A stretch of DNA of 64,000 bases. Source: Methylobacterium tardum. GTDB lineage: Bacteria; Pseudomonadota; Alphaproteobacteria; Rhizobiales; Beijerinckiaceae. Shown here piece after piece: positions 55,368 through 64,000 of the stretch. Numbering within the stretch: position 1 is the stretch's first letter; the number at the start of each line of letters is the position of its first letter. The translations under genes and the position numbers were made by a program. The stretch covers positions 5,194,501 through 5,258,500 of the forward strand of contig NZ_CP097484.1 of the NCBI RefSeq assembly GCF_023546765.1. The letters are read 5' to 3'. The notes beneath the pieces are model-generated. The model had not been told where the DNA came from. It saw nothing but the letters and a program-made list of their open reading frames with translations, and made no database searches.

Positions 55368-58300
55368 ATGAACCCGTCCCGCCTGTTCATCCTCCGCCCG
55401 GTGGCCACGACGCTGCTGATGCTGGCGATCCTGATCGTCGGCGGCGTGTCGTACCTGAACCTGCCGGTCTCGGCGCTGCCGGCGGTCGACTACCCGACGA
55501 TCCAGGTCCAGACCTTCTATCCGGGTGCCAGCCCCGAGGTGATGACCTCCTCGGTGACCGCGCCCCTGGAGCGGCAGTTCGGGCAGCTCGCCAACCTCAA
55601 CCAGATGACCTCGCAATCCTCCGCGGGCGCCTCGGTCATCACCCTGCAATTCAGCCTGGACCTGTCCCTCGACATCGCCGAGCAGCAGGTCCAGGCGGCG
55701 ATCAACGCCGCCGGCAACCTGCTGCCCTCCGACCTGCCGGCGCCGCCGGTCTACGCCAAGGTCAACCCGGCCGACGCGCCGGTCCTGACGCTGGCGCTGA
55801 CCTCCAAGACCCTGCCGCTCACCCAGGTCCGGGATCTGGCGGAATCGCGGCTCGCCCAGAAGATCAGCCAGGTGGCGGGCGTCGGCCTCGTGAGCATCTC
55901 AGGGGGTCAGCGCCCGTCCGTGCGGGTGCGGTTCAACGCAAGGGCGCTCGCCGCCTACGGGCTGAATATCGGCGACCTGCGCACGACCATCACCAACCTC
56001 AACGTCAACACGCCGAAAGGCACGATCGACGGGCCGAAGCAGTCCTACGCGATCAACGCCAACGACCAGATCCGCGACCCGAAGGCCTACGATTCGGCGA
56101 TCATCGCCTACCGCAACGGCGCCCCGGTGATGCTCTCGGAGGTCGCCGACGTGGTCGAGGGGCCGGAGAACACCAAGCTCGGCGCCTGGGCCGACGCGAC
56201 GCCGGCGGTGATCCTCAACATCCAGCGCCAGCCGGGCGCCAACGTCATCGCCACGGTCGACAAGATCAAGTCGCTGCTGCCGCAGATGCAGGCGAGCCTG
56301 CCGGCCGCTGTGGCGGTGGCGCCGCTCACCGACCGCACCACCACGATCCGCGCCTCCGTGGAGGACGTGCAGTTCGAGCTCGGCCTCGCCATCGCCCTCG
56401 TCGTGCTGGTGATCTTCCTGTTCCTGCGCAGCCTGTCGGCGACCCTGATCCCGAGCCTGTCGGTGCCCCTGTCGCTGGTCGGCGCCCTGTCGGTAATGGA
56501 TCTCTACGGCTTCTCCCTCGACAACCTGTCCCTGATGGCGCTGACCATCGCCACCGGCTTCGTGGTCGGCGACGCCATCGTGGTGATCGAGAACATCGCC
56601 CGCCACGTCGAGGCCGGCGACTCGCCCCTTGAGGCGGCGCTGAAGGGCTCCCGCGAGATCGGCTTCACCATCATCTCGCTGACCGTCTCGCTGATCGCCG
56701 TGCTGATCCCGCTCCTGTTCATGGGCGACGTGGTCGGGCGCCTGTTCCACGAATTCGCCATCACGCTGGCGGCCACGATCATCATCTCGGCGGTGGTCTC
56801 GCTGACCCTCGTGCCGATGCTGTGCGCGCGGCTCCTGAAGCACGTGCCGGAGGCCGAGACCCGCCACCGCCGGGAGGGCGCGATCGCCCGCCTCGGCCGG
56901 CGCGCCATCGACGGCACGATCGAATCCTACGGCCGCTCCCTGCGGGTGGTGCTGGACCACCAGGGCCTGACGCTGCTGGTGGCCTTGGGCACGCTGGCGC
57001 TCACCGCCTACCTGTTCGTGGTGATCCCCAAGGGCTTCTTCCCGGTGCAGGACACGGGCGTGATCCAGGGCATTACCCAGGCCGACCAGTCGGTGTCCTA
57101 CGCCGCCATGGCCGAGCGCCAGCAGCGCATGGCCGAGATCGTCCTCAAGGATCCGGACGTCGCCAGCCTGTCGTCGTTCATCGGCGTCGACGGCCAGAAC
57201 GTCACGCTCAATTCCGGCCGGATGCTGATCAACCTGAAGCCCCGGGAGGAGCGCACGGCGTCCGCCAGCGCGATCATCCGGCGGATCTCGGCGGCGGCCG
57301 CGGACGCGCCCGGCATGCGGCTCTACATGCAGCCGGTCCAGGACCTGACCATCGACACGGCGGTCTCGGCGACCCAGTACCAGGTGATCCTCGAGAGCCC
57401 GAACATCGGCGATTTCGAGACCTGGGTGCCGCGCTTCACCGAGGCGCTGGCGAAGTCGCCCGTGGTCACCGACGTGGCGAGCGACCACCAGGGCCAGGGG
57501 CTGGCCGCCTACGTGACCATCGACCGGCCCACCGCCGGCCGGTACGGCATCACCCCGGCCACGATCGACAACGCCCTCTACGACGCCTTCGGACAGCGGA
57601 TCATCTCGGCGATCTTCACCCAGTCGAACCAGTACCGGGTGATCCTGGAGGCCGATCCGAAGCTGCACACGACCCTGCGCAGCCTCGACGCGATCTACCT
57701 GCCCTCGTCCACGGCGGCGAACGGGCAGGTGCCGCTGTCGGCCGTGGCGCGGATCAGCGAGCGGCGGGCGCCGCTGCTGATCTCCCATCTCGGCCAGTTC
57801 CCGGCCACCACCGTGTCGTTCAACCTCGCGCCGGGCGCGGCCCTCGGACAGGGCGTCGAGGCGATCGACCGGGTCAAGGCCGAGATCGGCCTGCCGCCCT
57901 CGTTCCGGGTGGTGCCGCAGGGCTCGGTCTTCGCCTTCCAGTCGGCGCTCGGCAACGAGCTGTTCCTGGTGCTGGCCGCGATCGTCACGGTCTACATCGT
58001 GCTGGGCGTGCTCTACGAGAGCTTCATCCACCCGATCACGATCCTCTCGACCCTGCCTTCGGCGGGGATCGGGGCGCTGCTTGGCCTGATGCTGTTCGGC
58101 CTGTCGCTCGACATCATCGCGGTGATCGGCATCGTGCTCTTGATCGGCATCGTGAAGAAGAACGCCATCATGATGATCGACTTCGCGCTCCAGGCGGAGC
58201 GCGAGGACGGGCTGGAGCCCCGGGAGGCGATCTTCCAGGCCTGCCTCCTGCGCTTCCGGCCGATCCTGATGACGACGCTGGCGGCCTTGTTCGCGGCGGT

Positions 58301-58496
58301 GCCGCTGATCCTCGGCACCGGCGTCGGCTCGGAGCTGCGCCAGCCGCTCGGCATCTGCATCGCGGGCGGCCTGATCGTCAGCCAAGTGCTGACGCTGTTC
58401 ACGACGCCGGTGATCTATCTGGCGTTCGACCGGCTGGAGCGGCGGATCTCCGGGCGGCGCGATCCGGATCTCACGGCCGGCGAGGCGCTGCCGTGA
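55368..58496 (+). CDS. mdtB: RND efflux pump permease, MdtB family
   Basis: A 1042-residue RND pump with twelve membrane helices and two large periplasmic loops. [20 protein letters not shown] and [18 protein letters not shown] are pump-core motifs. The TM4 motif reads [21 protein letters not shown]: Gly401-Asp402, where E. coli MdtB has Asp-Asp. The TM10 lysine is in [14 protein letters not shown]. It exports drugs, bile-salt-like compounds or metabolites with proton antiport. Start ATG at 55368; the next gene starts by a GTG that overlaps its TGA stop. A partner pump, MdtC-like, is next. Confidence 0.93.
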   Translation: MNPSRLFILRPVATTLLMLAILIVGGVSYLNLPVSALPAVDYPTIQVQTFYPGASPEVMTSSVTAPLERQFGQLANLNQMTSQSSAGASVITLQFSLDLSLDIAEQQVQAAINAAGNLLPSDLPAPPVYAKVNPADAPVLTLALTSKTLPLTQVRDLAESRLAQKISQVAGVGLVSISGGQRPSVRVRFNARALAAYGLNIGDLRTTITNLNVNTPKGTIDGPKQSYAINANDQIRDPKAYDSAIIAYRNGAPVMLSEVADVVEGPENTKLGAWADATPAVILNIQRQPGANVIATVDKIKSLLPQMQASLPAAVAVAPLTDRTTTIRASVEDVQFELGLAIALVVLVIFLFLRSLSATLIPSLSVPLSLVGALSVMDLYGFSLDNLSLMALTIATGFVVGDAIVVIENIARHVEAGDSPLEAALKGSREIGFTIISLTVSLIAVLIPLLFMGDVVGRLFHEFAITLAATIIISAVVSLTLVPMLCARLLKHVPEAETRHRREGAIARLGRRAIDGTIESYGRSLRVVLDHQGLTLLVALGTLALTAYLFVVIPKGFFPVQDTGVIQGITQADQSVSYAAMAERQQRMAEIVLKDPDVASLSSFIGVDGQNVTLNSGRMLINLKPREERTASASAIIRRISAAAADAPGMRLYMQPVQDLTIDTAVSATQYQVILESPNIGDFETWVPRFTEALAKSPVVTDVASDHQGQGLAAYVTIDRPTAGRYGITPATIDNALYDAFGQRIISAIFTQSNQYRVILEADPKLHTTLRSLDAIYLPSSTAANGQVPLSAVARISERRAPLLISHLGQFPATTVSFNLAPGAALGQGVEAIDRVKAEIGLPPSFRVVPQGSVFAFQSALGNELFLVLAAIVTVYIVLGVLYESFIHPITILSTLPSAGIGALLGLMLFGLSLDIIAVIGIVLLIGIVKKNAIMMIDFALQAEREDGLEPREAIFQACLLRFRPILMTTLAALFAAVPLILGTGVGSELRQPLGICIAGGLIVSQVLTLFTTPVIYLAFDRLERRISGRRDPDLTAGEALP

Positions 58497-61400
58497 ACAT
58501 CTCCGAGCCGTTCATCCGGCGGCCGGTCGCGACCACGCTGCTCACGATCGGCGTGCTTCTCGCCGGCCTGTTCGCGTTCCTGAAGCTGCCGGTGGCGCCG
58601 CTGCCGCAGATCGACTTCCCTGTCATCCTCGTCCAGGCGCAGATGGCCGGCGCCTCGCCCGACACCATGGCGGCCACCGTGGCGGCGCCCCTCGAGCGGC
58701 GGCTCGGCGCCATCGCGGACGTCAACGAGATGACGTCGACCAACACCCTGGGCTCCACCCGGATCGTGCTGCTGTTCGGCCTCAACCGCGACATCGACGG
58801 GGCGGCCCGCGACGTCCAGGCCGCCATCAACGCGGCGCGCGCCGATCTTCCGGCGGCGCTCCGGCAGAACCCGACCTACCGCAAGTTCAACCCCGCCGAC
58901 ACGCCGATCATCATCCTCGGCATGACCTCGCAGACGCTGACCCGCGGCCAGGTCTACGATTCCGCCGCCACGGTGGTGCAGCAGAAGCTGTCGCAGCTGC
59001 CCGGCGTCGGCAACGTCGATATCGGCGGCTCGTCCCTGCCGGCGGTGCGGGTCGAGCTCGATCCCACGGCCCTGTTCAACTACGGCATCGGCCTCGAGGG
59101 CATCCGGGCGGCTCTGGCCTCGGCCAACGCCAACTCGCCCAAGGGCGAGATCGATGTCGGTCCCCGCCGCTACCAGCTCTACGCCAACGACCAGGGCCGC
59201 AAAGCCGCCGATTACCGCGACATCATCGTGGCCTACCGAAACGGCGCCGCGGTCAAGCTCACCGATGTCGGCCAAGTGCTCGACGGCGTCGAGGACAAGC
59301 GCAACCTCGGCATCGTCAACGGCGAGCCGGGCGTGCTGCTGTTCGTCTACAAGCAGCCCGGCGCCAACGTGGTCGAGACCATCAACGCCGTGAAGGAGGC
59401 GCTGCCGCAGATCACCGCGGCCCTGCCCGGCGGCATCGACATCAAGCTCACGGGCGACCGCAGCGCCACGATCCGCGCCTCGCTCTCGGCCACCGAGGAG
59501 ACGCTGCTGGTAGCGGTCGGCCTCGTGATCCTGGTGGTGTTCGGCTTCCTGCGCTCCTGGCGCGCCACGCTGATCCCGGCGGTCGCGGTGCCGATCTCGA
59601 TCATCGGCACCTTCTCGGCGATGTACCTGCTCGGCTACTCGCTCAACATCCTGTCCCTCACCGCGCTGATCATCGGCACCGGCTTCGTGGTCGGCGACGC
59701 CATCGTGGTGCTGGAGAACGTCCAGCGCCACATCGAGGAGGGCAAGCCCCGGCTCCAGGCGGCCTTGATCGGCGCCCGGGAGGTCGGCTTCACGGTGATC
59801 TCGATGAGCCTGTCGCTCATCGCGGTGTTCCTGCCGATCCTGCTGATGGGCGGCCTCGTCGGCCGCATCTTCCAGGAATTCTCCGTCACCCTGTCGCTGT
59901 CGATCCTGATCTCCCTGGTCCTGTCGCTCACCACGACGCCGATGATGTGCGCCCGGCTGCTGCGCGCCGAGGGGCACGGTCCGGACGGGGCACCCGCATC
60001 GGGGCGCCGGCCGAACCGGCTGATCCGGATGCTGGAGGGCGGCTTCTCGGGGCTGCTCCGGGCCTACGCGCGGACGCTGGAGGTGGCGCTCGCCCATCCG
60101 CGCCTCGTCCTGCTGAGCCTGCTCGCCACGGTCGGGCTCAACGTCTACCTCTACATCATCGTCCCGAAGGGCTTCTTCCCCGAGCAGGATACCGGCCAGA
60201 TGATGGGCGGCATCCAGGCCGACCAGCGCATCTCGTTCCAATCGATGGAGAAGAAGCTCAAGCAGGCGACCGCGATCGTCGGCGCCGATCCGGCGGTCGA
60301 GAGCGTCGTCGGCTTCACGGGCGGCCGGGGCACCAACTCGGCCAACGTCTTCGTCGGGCTGAAGCCGCTCAACGCGCGGGCGCCGATCTCCACCGTGATG
60401 GCGCGGCTACGGCCCAAGCTGGCGCAGGTCGCGGGCGCGCGGCTCTACGTCTTCCCCCGCCAGGACCTGCAGATGGGCGGCCGCCAGAGCTTCGCCCAGT
60501 ATCAGTACACCCTCCAGGGCGACACCGCCGAGGAGCTGTTCGCCGCCGCCCCGAAGCTGCTCGCCGCCCTGCAGAAGGACCCGACCTTCGCGGACGTCAC
60601 CTCCGACCAGCAGGAGGGCGGGCTGGAGAGCCGGGTGGTGATCGACCGGGCGACCGCGTTCCGCTACGGCATCACCCCGAACAAGATCGACAACACGCTC
60701 TACGACGCCTTCGGCCAGCGCCAGGTCTCGGCGATCTACAACCCGCTGAACCAGTACCACGTCGTGATGGAGATCGCGCCGCGCTACTTGGAGACGCCTG
60801 AGACGCTCAAGCAGATCTACGTCTCGACTTCGGGCGGCAATGCGGCCGGCTCGGCGACCACCAACGCGGTGGCCGGCACCGTCGCGGCGGGCGGCAGCGT
60901 CAACACCAACGCGGCGACCGGCACGAGCAGCCCAGGCAGCGCGTCGTCGGCGACCACGAGTGTCGGGGGCGCCGCCACCGGCACCGGCGCGGTCGGCGGC
61001 GCCTCCGGCAGCACGGGCGCGGCCGCCGCGGCGGCCTCGGCCAGCACGGCCGATACGGCGTCGAACGCCGCCGCGATCGCCTCCGACTCGGCCCGTAACG
61101 CGTCCTCCAACGCGATCGCGGCGAGCAAGGGCGGCGCCTCGTCGAGCGCCCCGGTCTCGGCCGCCAAGGAGACGATGGTGCCGCTCTCGGCCTTCGCGCG
61201 GATCGAGCCGGGGAATGCGCCTGTGCAGGTCAGCCACCAGGGCCTGTTCGTGGCGACCACGATCTCGTTCAACCTCGCGCCGGGCAAGAGCCTGTCGGAC
61301 GCCACCGCGGCCATCGATCAGGCGATGGCCAACCTGCACCTGCCGGCGACGATCCACGGCGAGTATGCCGGCGCGGCCAAGAACTACGTCGCCTCCGCAT

Positions 61401-61957
61401 CGCGCCAGCCGCTGCTGATCCTGGCGGCGATCCTGGCGGTCTACGCGGTGCTGGGCATCCTGTACGAGAGCTTCGTGCACCCGCTCACGATCCTCTCCAC
61501 CCTCCCCTCGGCCGGCGTCGGCGCGGTGCTGGCCCTGCTGGTGACTGGCACCGACTTCACCATCATCGCGCTGATCGCGGTGTTCCTGCTCATCGGCATC
61601 GTGAAGAAGAACGCGATCATGATGATCGACGTGGCGATCGACGCCGAACGGACCCGGGGCGCGAATCCCGTGGACGCGATCCGGGAGGCCTGTCTCCTGC
61701 GCTTCCGGCCGATCATGATGACGACGCTGGCGGCCATGCTCGGCGCCGTGCCGCTGATTCTGGCCAACGGCGAGGGCGCGGAGCTGCGCCGTCCGCTCGG
61801 CATCGCCATCGTCGGCGGCCTGATTGTGAGCCAGATCCTGACCCTCTACACCACCCCCGTCGTCTACCTCACCCTCGATCGCCTCCGGCACAGGGTGCTC
61901 AACCGCCGCAGGCGCGCCGGACGGGGCGGAGAAGCGGCGCTGCCGGCCGGGGAATGA
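58493..61957 (+). CDS. mdtC: RND efflux pump permease, MdtC family, with long Ala/Ser/Gly/Thr-rich insert
   Basis: A 1154-residue pump, about 115 longer than usual MdtC. Start: GTG at 58493, overlapping the mdtB stop (GTGA). TM4 again has [21 protein letters not shown] (Gly401-Asp402), and TM10 [14 protein letters not shown]. In the second periplasmic loop, after [11 protein letters not shown], about residues 780-893 (60829-61173) are almost only Ala, Ser, Gly, Thr, Asn and Val (for example [20 protein letters not shown]), after which normal sequence ([14 protein letters not shown]) resumes. MdtB-MdtC heteromers need both. The insert probably forms a flexible arm facing the periplasm. Confidence 0.92.
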   Translation: MNISEPFIRRPVATTLLTIGVLLAGLFAFLKLPVAPLPQIDFPVILVQAQMAGASPDTMAATVAAPLERRLGAIADVNEMTSTNTLGSTRIVLLFGLNRDIDGAARDVQAAINAARADLPAALRQNPTYRKFNPADTPIIILGMTSQTLTRGQVYDSAATVVQQKLSQLPGVGNVDIGGSSLPAVRVELDPTALFNYGIGLEGIRAALASANANSPKGEIDVGPRRYQLYANDQGRKAADYRDIIVAYRNGAAVKLTDVGQVLDGVEDKRNLGIVNGEPGVLLFVYKQPGANVVETINAVKEALPQITAALPGGIDIKLTGDRSATIRASLSATEETLLVAVGLVILVVFGFLRSWRATLIPAVAVPISIIGTFSAMYLLGYSLNILSLTALIIGTGFVVGDAIVVLENVQRHIEEGKPRLQAALIGAREVGFTVISMSLSLIAVFLPILLMGGLVGRIFQEFSVTLSLSILISLVLSLTTTPMMCARLLRAEGHGPDGAPASGRRPNRLIRMLEGGFSGLLRAYARTLEVALAHPRLVLLSLLATVGLNVYLYIIVPKGFFPEQDTGQMMGGIQADQRISFQSMEKKLKQATAIVGADPAVESVVGFTGGRGTNSANVFVGLKPLNARAPISTVMARLRPKLAQVAGARLYVFPRQDLQMGGRQSFAQYQYTLQGDTAEELFAAAPKLLAALQKDPTFADVTSDQQEGGLESRVVIDRATAFRYGITPNKIDNTLYDAFGQRQVSAIYNPLNQYHVVMEIAPRYLETPETLKQIYVSTSGGNAAGSATTNAVAGTVAAGGSVNTNAATGTSSPGSASSATTSVGGAATGTGAVGGASGSTGAAAAAASASTADTASNAAAIASDSARNASSNAIAASKGGASSSAPVSAAKETMVPLSAFARIEPGNAPVQVSHQGLFVATTISFNLAPGKSLSDATAAIDQAMANLHLPATIHGEYAGAAKNYVASASRQPLLILAAILAVYAVLGILYESFVHPLTILSTLPSAGVGAVLALLVTGTDFTIIALIAVFLLIGIVKKNAIMMIDVAIDAERTRGANPVDAIREACLLRFRPIMMTTLAAMLGAVPLILANGEGAELRRPLGIAIVGGLIVSQILTLYTTPVVYLTLDRLRHRVLNRRRRAGRGGEAALPAGE

Positions 61958-62023
61958 TGGTTAAGGTTTCACGTGAAACAGCGGCGGCTCCGGCCGGGTG
62001 TGAACATCTGTCCAGCCCACGCC

Positions 62024-62135
62024 CTCATTCTGAGGTGCCCGCGCCAGCGGGCCGCGAAGGAGGGTTCCAGGGATCGCGCGCTTGGCTGGAGCCCTCCTTC
62101 GAGGTCGCCGCTGCGCTCCGGCACCTCGGGACGAG
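62024..62135. repeat. Dispersed palindromic repeat, family C, between mdtC and oprM
   Basis: CTCATTCTGAGGTGCC (62024-62039), a middle with GAGCCCTCCTTCGAGG (62091-62106) and the arm GCACCTCGGGACGAG (62121-62135). It occupies most of the 191-base gap between the pump and the outer-membrane channel. Confidence 0.75.
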
Positions 62136-62148
62136 GGCGCGGGTGAGC

Positions 62149-63699
62149 ATGACGCCTGCTTCCGTCGGACCGTCGGGCCACCAACCCGCCGCTGCCGATC
62201 GTCGGCGCCGCACCCTCGCATCCCTCCTCCTCGCCGCCCCGCTCCTCGCCGGCTGCGTGGTCGGCCCCGACTACGCCCGGCCCTCCGTGGAGACGCCGCT
62301 CGCCTACAAGCAGGGCGGCGTCCGGGAGGACAGCCCGGCCTACGTCGCGGCGCGGAAGAAGGGCTGGCGCGAGGCCCGGCCCAGCGACGCCGTCGAGCGC
62401 GGCGACTGGTGGCGGGTGTTCCGGGATCCGACGCTCGACCGGCTGATCCGCCTCGTCGACGTCGACAACCAGTCCCTCCGGCAGGCGGTGGCGAATTACC
62501 GGCAGGCGCGGGCGCTCGTCGCCTCCGCGCAGGCCGCCCTGTACCCGACGGTGATCGGCGCGCCGAGCATCACCCGGACCGGCAGCGGCACCACCACGCG
62601 CACCAACGTGGCGCTGATCGGTCAGGCGAGCTGGGAGCTCGACCTGTTCGGCGGCACCCGCCGCAATATCGAGAGCGAGGCGGCCCTGGCGCAATCCGAC
62701 GCCGCCACGATCGCGCTGACCCGCCTGTCCATCCAGGCCGAGATCGCGGCCGACTACCTGACGGTGCGCTACGCGGACGCCCTGCAGAAGGTCCTCGGCG
62801 AGAACGTCGAGAACTTCAAGAAGACCCTGACGATCACCGAGAACCAGTACGCCGCCGGCGTCGCGGCCCGCTCCGACGTGATCACCGCCCAGACCCAGGT
62901 CCAGACCATCCAGGCCCAGGCCATCGCGGTGCGCCTGACCCGGGTGCAGTACGTCAACGCCATTGCCACCCTGATCGGGCGGCCCCCTTCCGAGGTGTCG
63001 ATCCCGGTGGCCGGCATCGGGCGCAATCCCCCCGGTGTGCCGGTCGGGATCCCGGGCGACCTGCTGGAGCGGCGGCCGGACGTCGCCCAGGCCGAGCGGC
63101 TGGTCCAGGCGCAGAGCGAGCGCATCGGTGTGGCGGTGGCGGCCTTCTTCCCGACCGTGACGATCTCGGCCCAGGGCGGGATTTCTGGGGCGACCCGCAA
63201 CGGCCTGCTCTCGGCGGCCAATCAGGTCTGGTCGGTGGCGGCCTCCGGCAGCGAGGTGCTGTTCGACGGCGGCGCGCGCACGGCGGCGCTGCGCTCGGCC
63301 GAGGCCGGCTACGACGCCGCGGTGGCCAATTACCGGCAGGTGGTATTGTCGGCCTTCGCCGAGGTCGAGAACCAGATGGCGGCTTTGCGCATCCTCGGCC
63401 AGCAGCAGGGAGCGCAGGACACTGCCGTGGACCTGTCGCGCAAGGCTGTGGAGATCACGCTCAACGAGTACCGGGCCGGCACCCAGAACTTCACCACGGT
63501 GGTAACCGCGCAGAACCTGCTGGTGACCAACGAGGTCAACGCCCTCCAGGTGCGGTTGAGCCGCTTCACCGCGGCGGTGACGCTGATCCGGGCGCTCGGT
63601 GGCGGCTGGGACGTGCGCGCCCTGCCGAGCGATTCCGAGCTGAAGGGTCCGAGCCTGCCGATCGACCGGGGCGGTCAGGCGGTCCGCCCGGACGAGTAG
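62149..63699 (+). CDS. Outer-membrane efflux channel lipoprotein (OprM/NodT family)
   Basis: About 516 residues from ATG at 62149. A lipoprotein signal with LLAGCVVGPDYARPSVETP is the OprM hallmark (lipobox LAGC). Two repeated helical-barrel halves follow: QAVANYRQARALVASAQAALYPT and SYASGSEVLFDGGARTA-like sites (ASGSEVLFDGGARTAAL), with AGVAARSDVITAQTQVQTIQ and VNALQVRLSRFTAAVTLIRALGGGW. It is the outer channel for the MdtABC pump, forming a trimer. The open frame upstream runs through the family C repeat and is not counted. Confidence 0.93.
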   Translation: MTPASVGPSGHQPAAADRRRRTLASLLLAAPLLAGCVVGPDYARPSVETPLAYKQGGVREDSPAYVAARKKGWREARPSDAVERGDWWRVFRDPTLDRLIRLVDVDNQSLRQAVANYRQARALVASAQAALYPTVIGAPSITRTGSGTTTRTNVALIGQASWELDLFGGTRRNIESEAALAQSDAATIALTRLSIQAEIAADYLTVRYADALQKVLGENVENFKKTLTITENQYAAGVAARSDVITAQTQVQTIQAQAIAVRLTRVQYVNAIATLIGRPPSEVSIPVAGIGRNPPGVPVGIPGDLLERRPDVAQAERLVQAQSERIGVAVAAFFPTVTISAQGGISGATRNGLLSAANQVWSVAASGSEVLFDGGARTAALRSAEAGYDAAVANYRQVVLSAFAEVENQMAALRILGQQQGAQDTAVDLSRKAVEITLNEYRAGTQNFTTVVTAQNLLVTNEVNALQVRLSRFTAAVTLIRALGGGWDVRALPSDSELKGPSLPIDRGGQAVRPDE

Positions 63700-63749
63700 C
63701 GGCGAGCGGGCTCCGTGCCTGTTCGACGCGGACCTTTCCACCCTCCGCC

Positions 63750-63820
63750 CTCATCCTGAGGCGCCTGCGCCAGCGGGCCTCGAAGGAGGCCTCCGCTGCG
63801 CTCCGGCACCTCAGGATGAG
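63750..63820. repeat. Dispersed palindromic repeat, family C, after oprM
   Basis: CTCATCCTGAGGCGCC at one end and GGCACCTCAGGATGAG at the other, with CGAAGGAGGCCTCCG in the middle. Shortest of the three copies and closest to a perfect hairpin; it may act as the 3-prime end structure of the efflux operon and of the convergent gene. Confidence 0.78.
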
Positions 63821-63870
63821 GGGGTGGGTTGGAAGACCGCCGTACGTCGCCGACGCGGAGTGTGCTCCTC

Positions 63871-64000
63871 TCAGGCCACCGCCGCATGCCTCGGGCAGGG
63901 CTGGACCTCCACGGTGACGTGGCTCAAACCCCTCACCCCGGCGAGCCGGGCCTTGTAGTGGGCGGGCGGCTGCGGATCGTCGCTGACGAGGGCGATCACG
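63871..64000 (-). CDS. dmeF: Cation diffusion facilitator, C-terminal fragment (DmeF-like)
   Basis: Forty-two codons are visible, ending in TGA at 63871; the start is beyond base 64000. The tail VIALVSDDPQPPAHYKARLA then GVRGLSHVTVEVQPC fits the cytoplasmic end of CDF metal transporters; the SDxPxxPxxYKxRL and SHVTVEV pattern recalls DmeF, which exports Co(II) and Ni(II). The evidence is a short stretch only; another CDF member (ZitB/CzcD-type) is possible. Convergent with oprM. Confidence 0.55.
   Translation of the reverse strand, partial: VIALVSDDPQPPAHYKARLAGVRGLSHVTVEVQPCPRHAAVA

Noticed and set aside
61954..62148. N-terminal extension of the OprM-type protein overlapping mdtC by four bases
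   Set aside because: It is translated family C repeat; a lipoprotein signal begins only at the ATG at 62149.

Overview
The window is about 64 kb of very GC-rich chromosome from an alphaproteobacterium of the order Hyphomicrobiales, most likely a Methylobacterium or Methylorubrum. The reasons are an N-terminally extended methylsuccinyl-CoA dehydrogenase (ethylmalonyl-CoA pathway), polyhydroxybutyrate (PHB) genes (depolymerase, phasin), a RegB/RegA redox pair, a MucR/Ros regulator, an NdvA-type glucan exporter and a pal-cpoB-tilS-ftsH cluster. No tRNA, rRNA, CRISPR array, insertion sequence or prophage gene was seen. The content is core metabolism and cell envelope, with short dispersed palindromic repeats between genes.

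Layout. 1-6 kb: start of a peptide ABC substrate-binding protein (cut by the window edge), PHB depolymerase, RegB/RegA, a small membrane protein and purS-purQ, followed by a candidate structured RNA with its own terminator (5928-6039). 6-12 kb: BrkB-type membrane protein, EamA transporter, Rieske/FAD oxidoreductase, a small secreted protein and methylsuccinyl-CoA dehydrogenase. 12-18 kb: a PAS-GGDEF-EAL protein, a 58-residue protein and two divergent glycosyltransferases. 18-30 kb: phasin (promoter carrying a dyad), phasin-like protein, cell-wall amidase, PBP1A, NdvA exporter, CAP-domain lipoprotein and an MscS-type channel. 30-41 kb: HNH endonuclease, two outer-membrane barrels, MmcQ/YjbR protein, glmM, TauE/SafE transporter, ftsH, tilS, cpoB and pal. 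41-53 kb: a single-domain response regulator, divergent WcbI and GSCFA proteins, nitroreductase, SHOCT protein, kdsD, glcD, mucR, an orphan YejE permease, a DUF4112 protein and an aminotransferase. 53-64 kb: a complete tripartite RND efflux operon (mdtA, mdtB, mdtC, oprM-type channel), then the end of a cation diffusion facilitator.

Together: redox and surface regulation (RegBA, MucR, c-di-GMP), carbon storage and C2 assimilation (phaZ, phasin, mcd, glcD), and envelope building and traffic (mrcA, amiC, glmM, kdsD, ndvA, Tol-Pal parts, RND pump).

The main caution is sequence quality. Seven genes (GGDEF-EAL, a glycosyltransferase, PBP1A, MscS, an outer-membrane barrel, tilS, a SHOCT protein) need nine single-base insertions to read through. 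Every one is a missing base in a G/C-rich stretch, and one gene, tilS, is essential in most bacteria. This points to under-called bases in the assembly rather than gene decay. The most interesting biological observations are the structured RNA after purQ, a roughly 114-residue Ala/Ser/Gly/Thr-rich insert in the MdtC-like pump, an Asp-to-Gly change at the first TM4 proton-relay position in both RND pumps, a MucR without its zinc cysteines, and a perfect dyad inside the phasin promoter.
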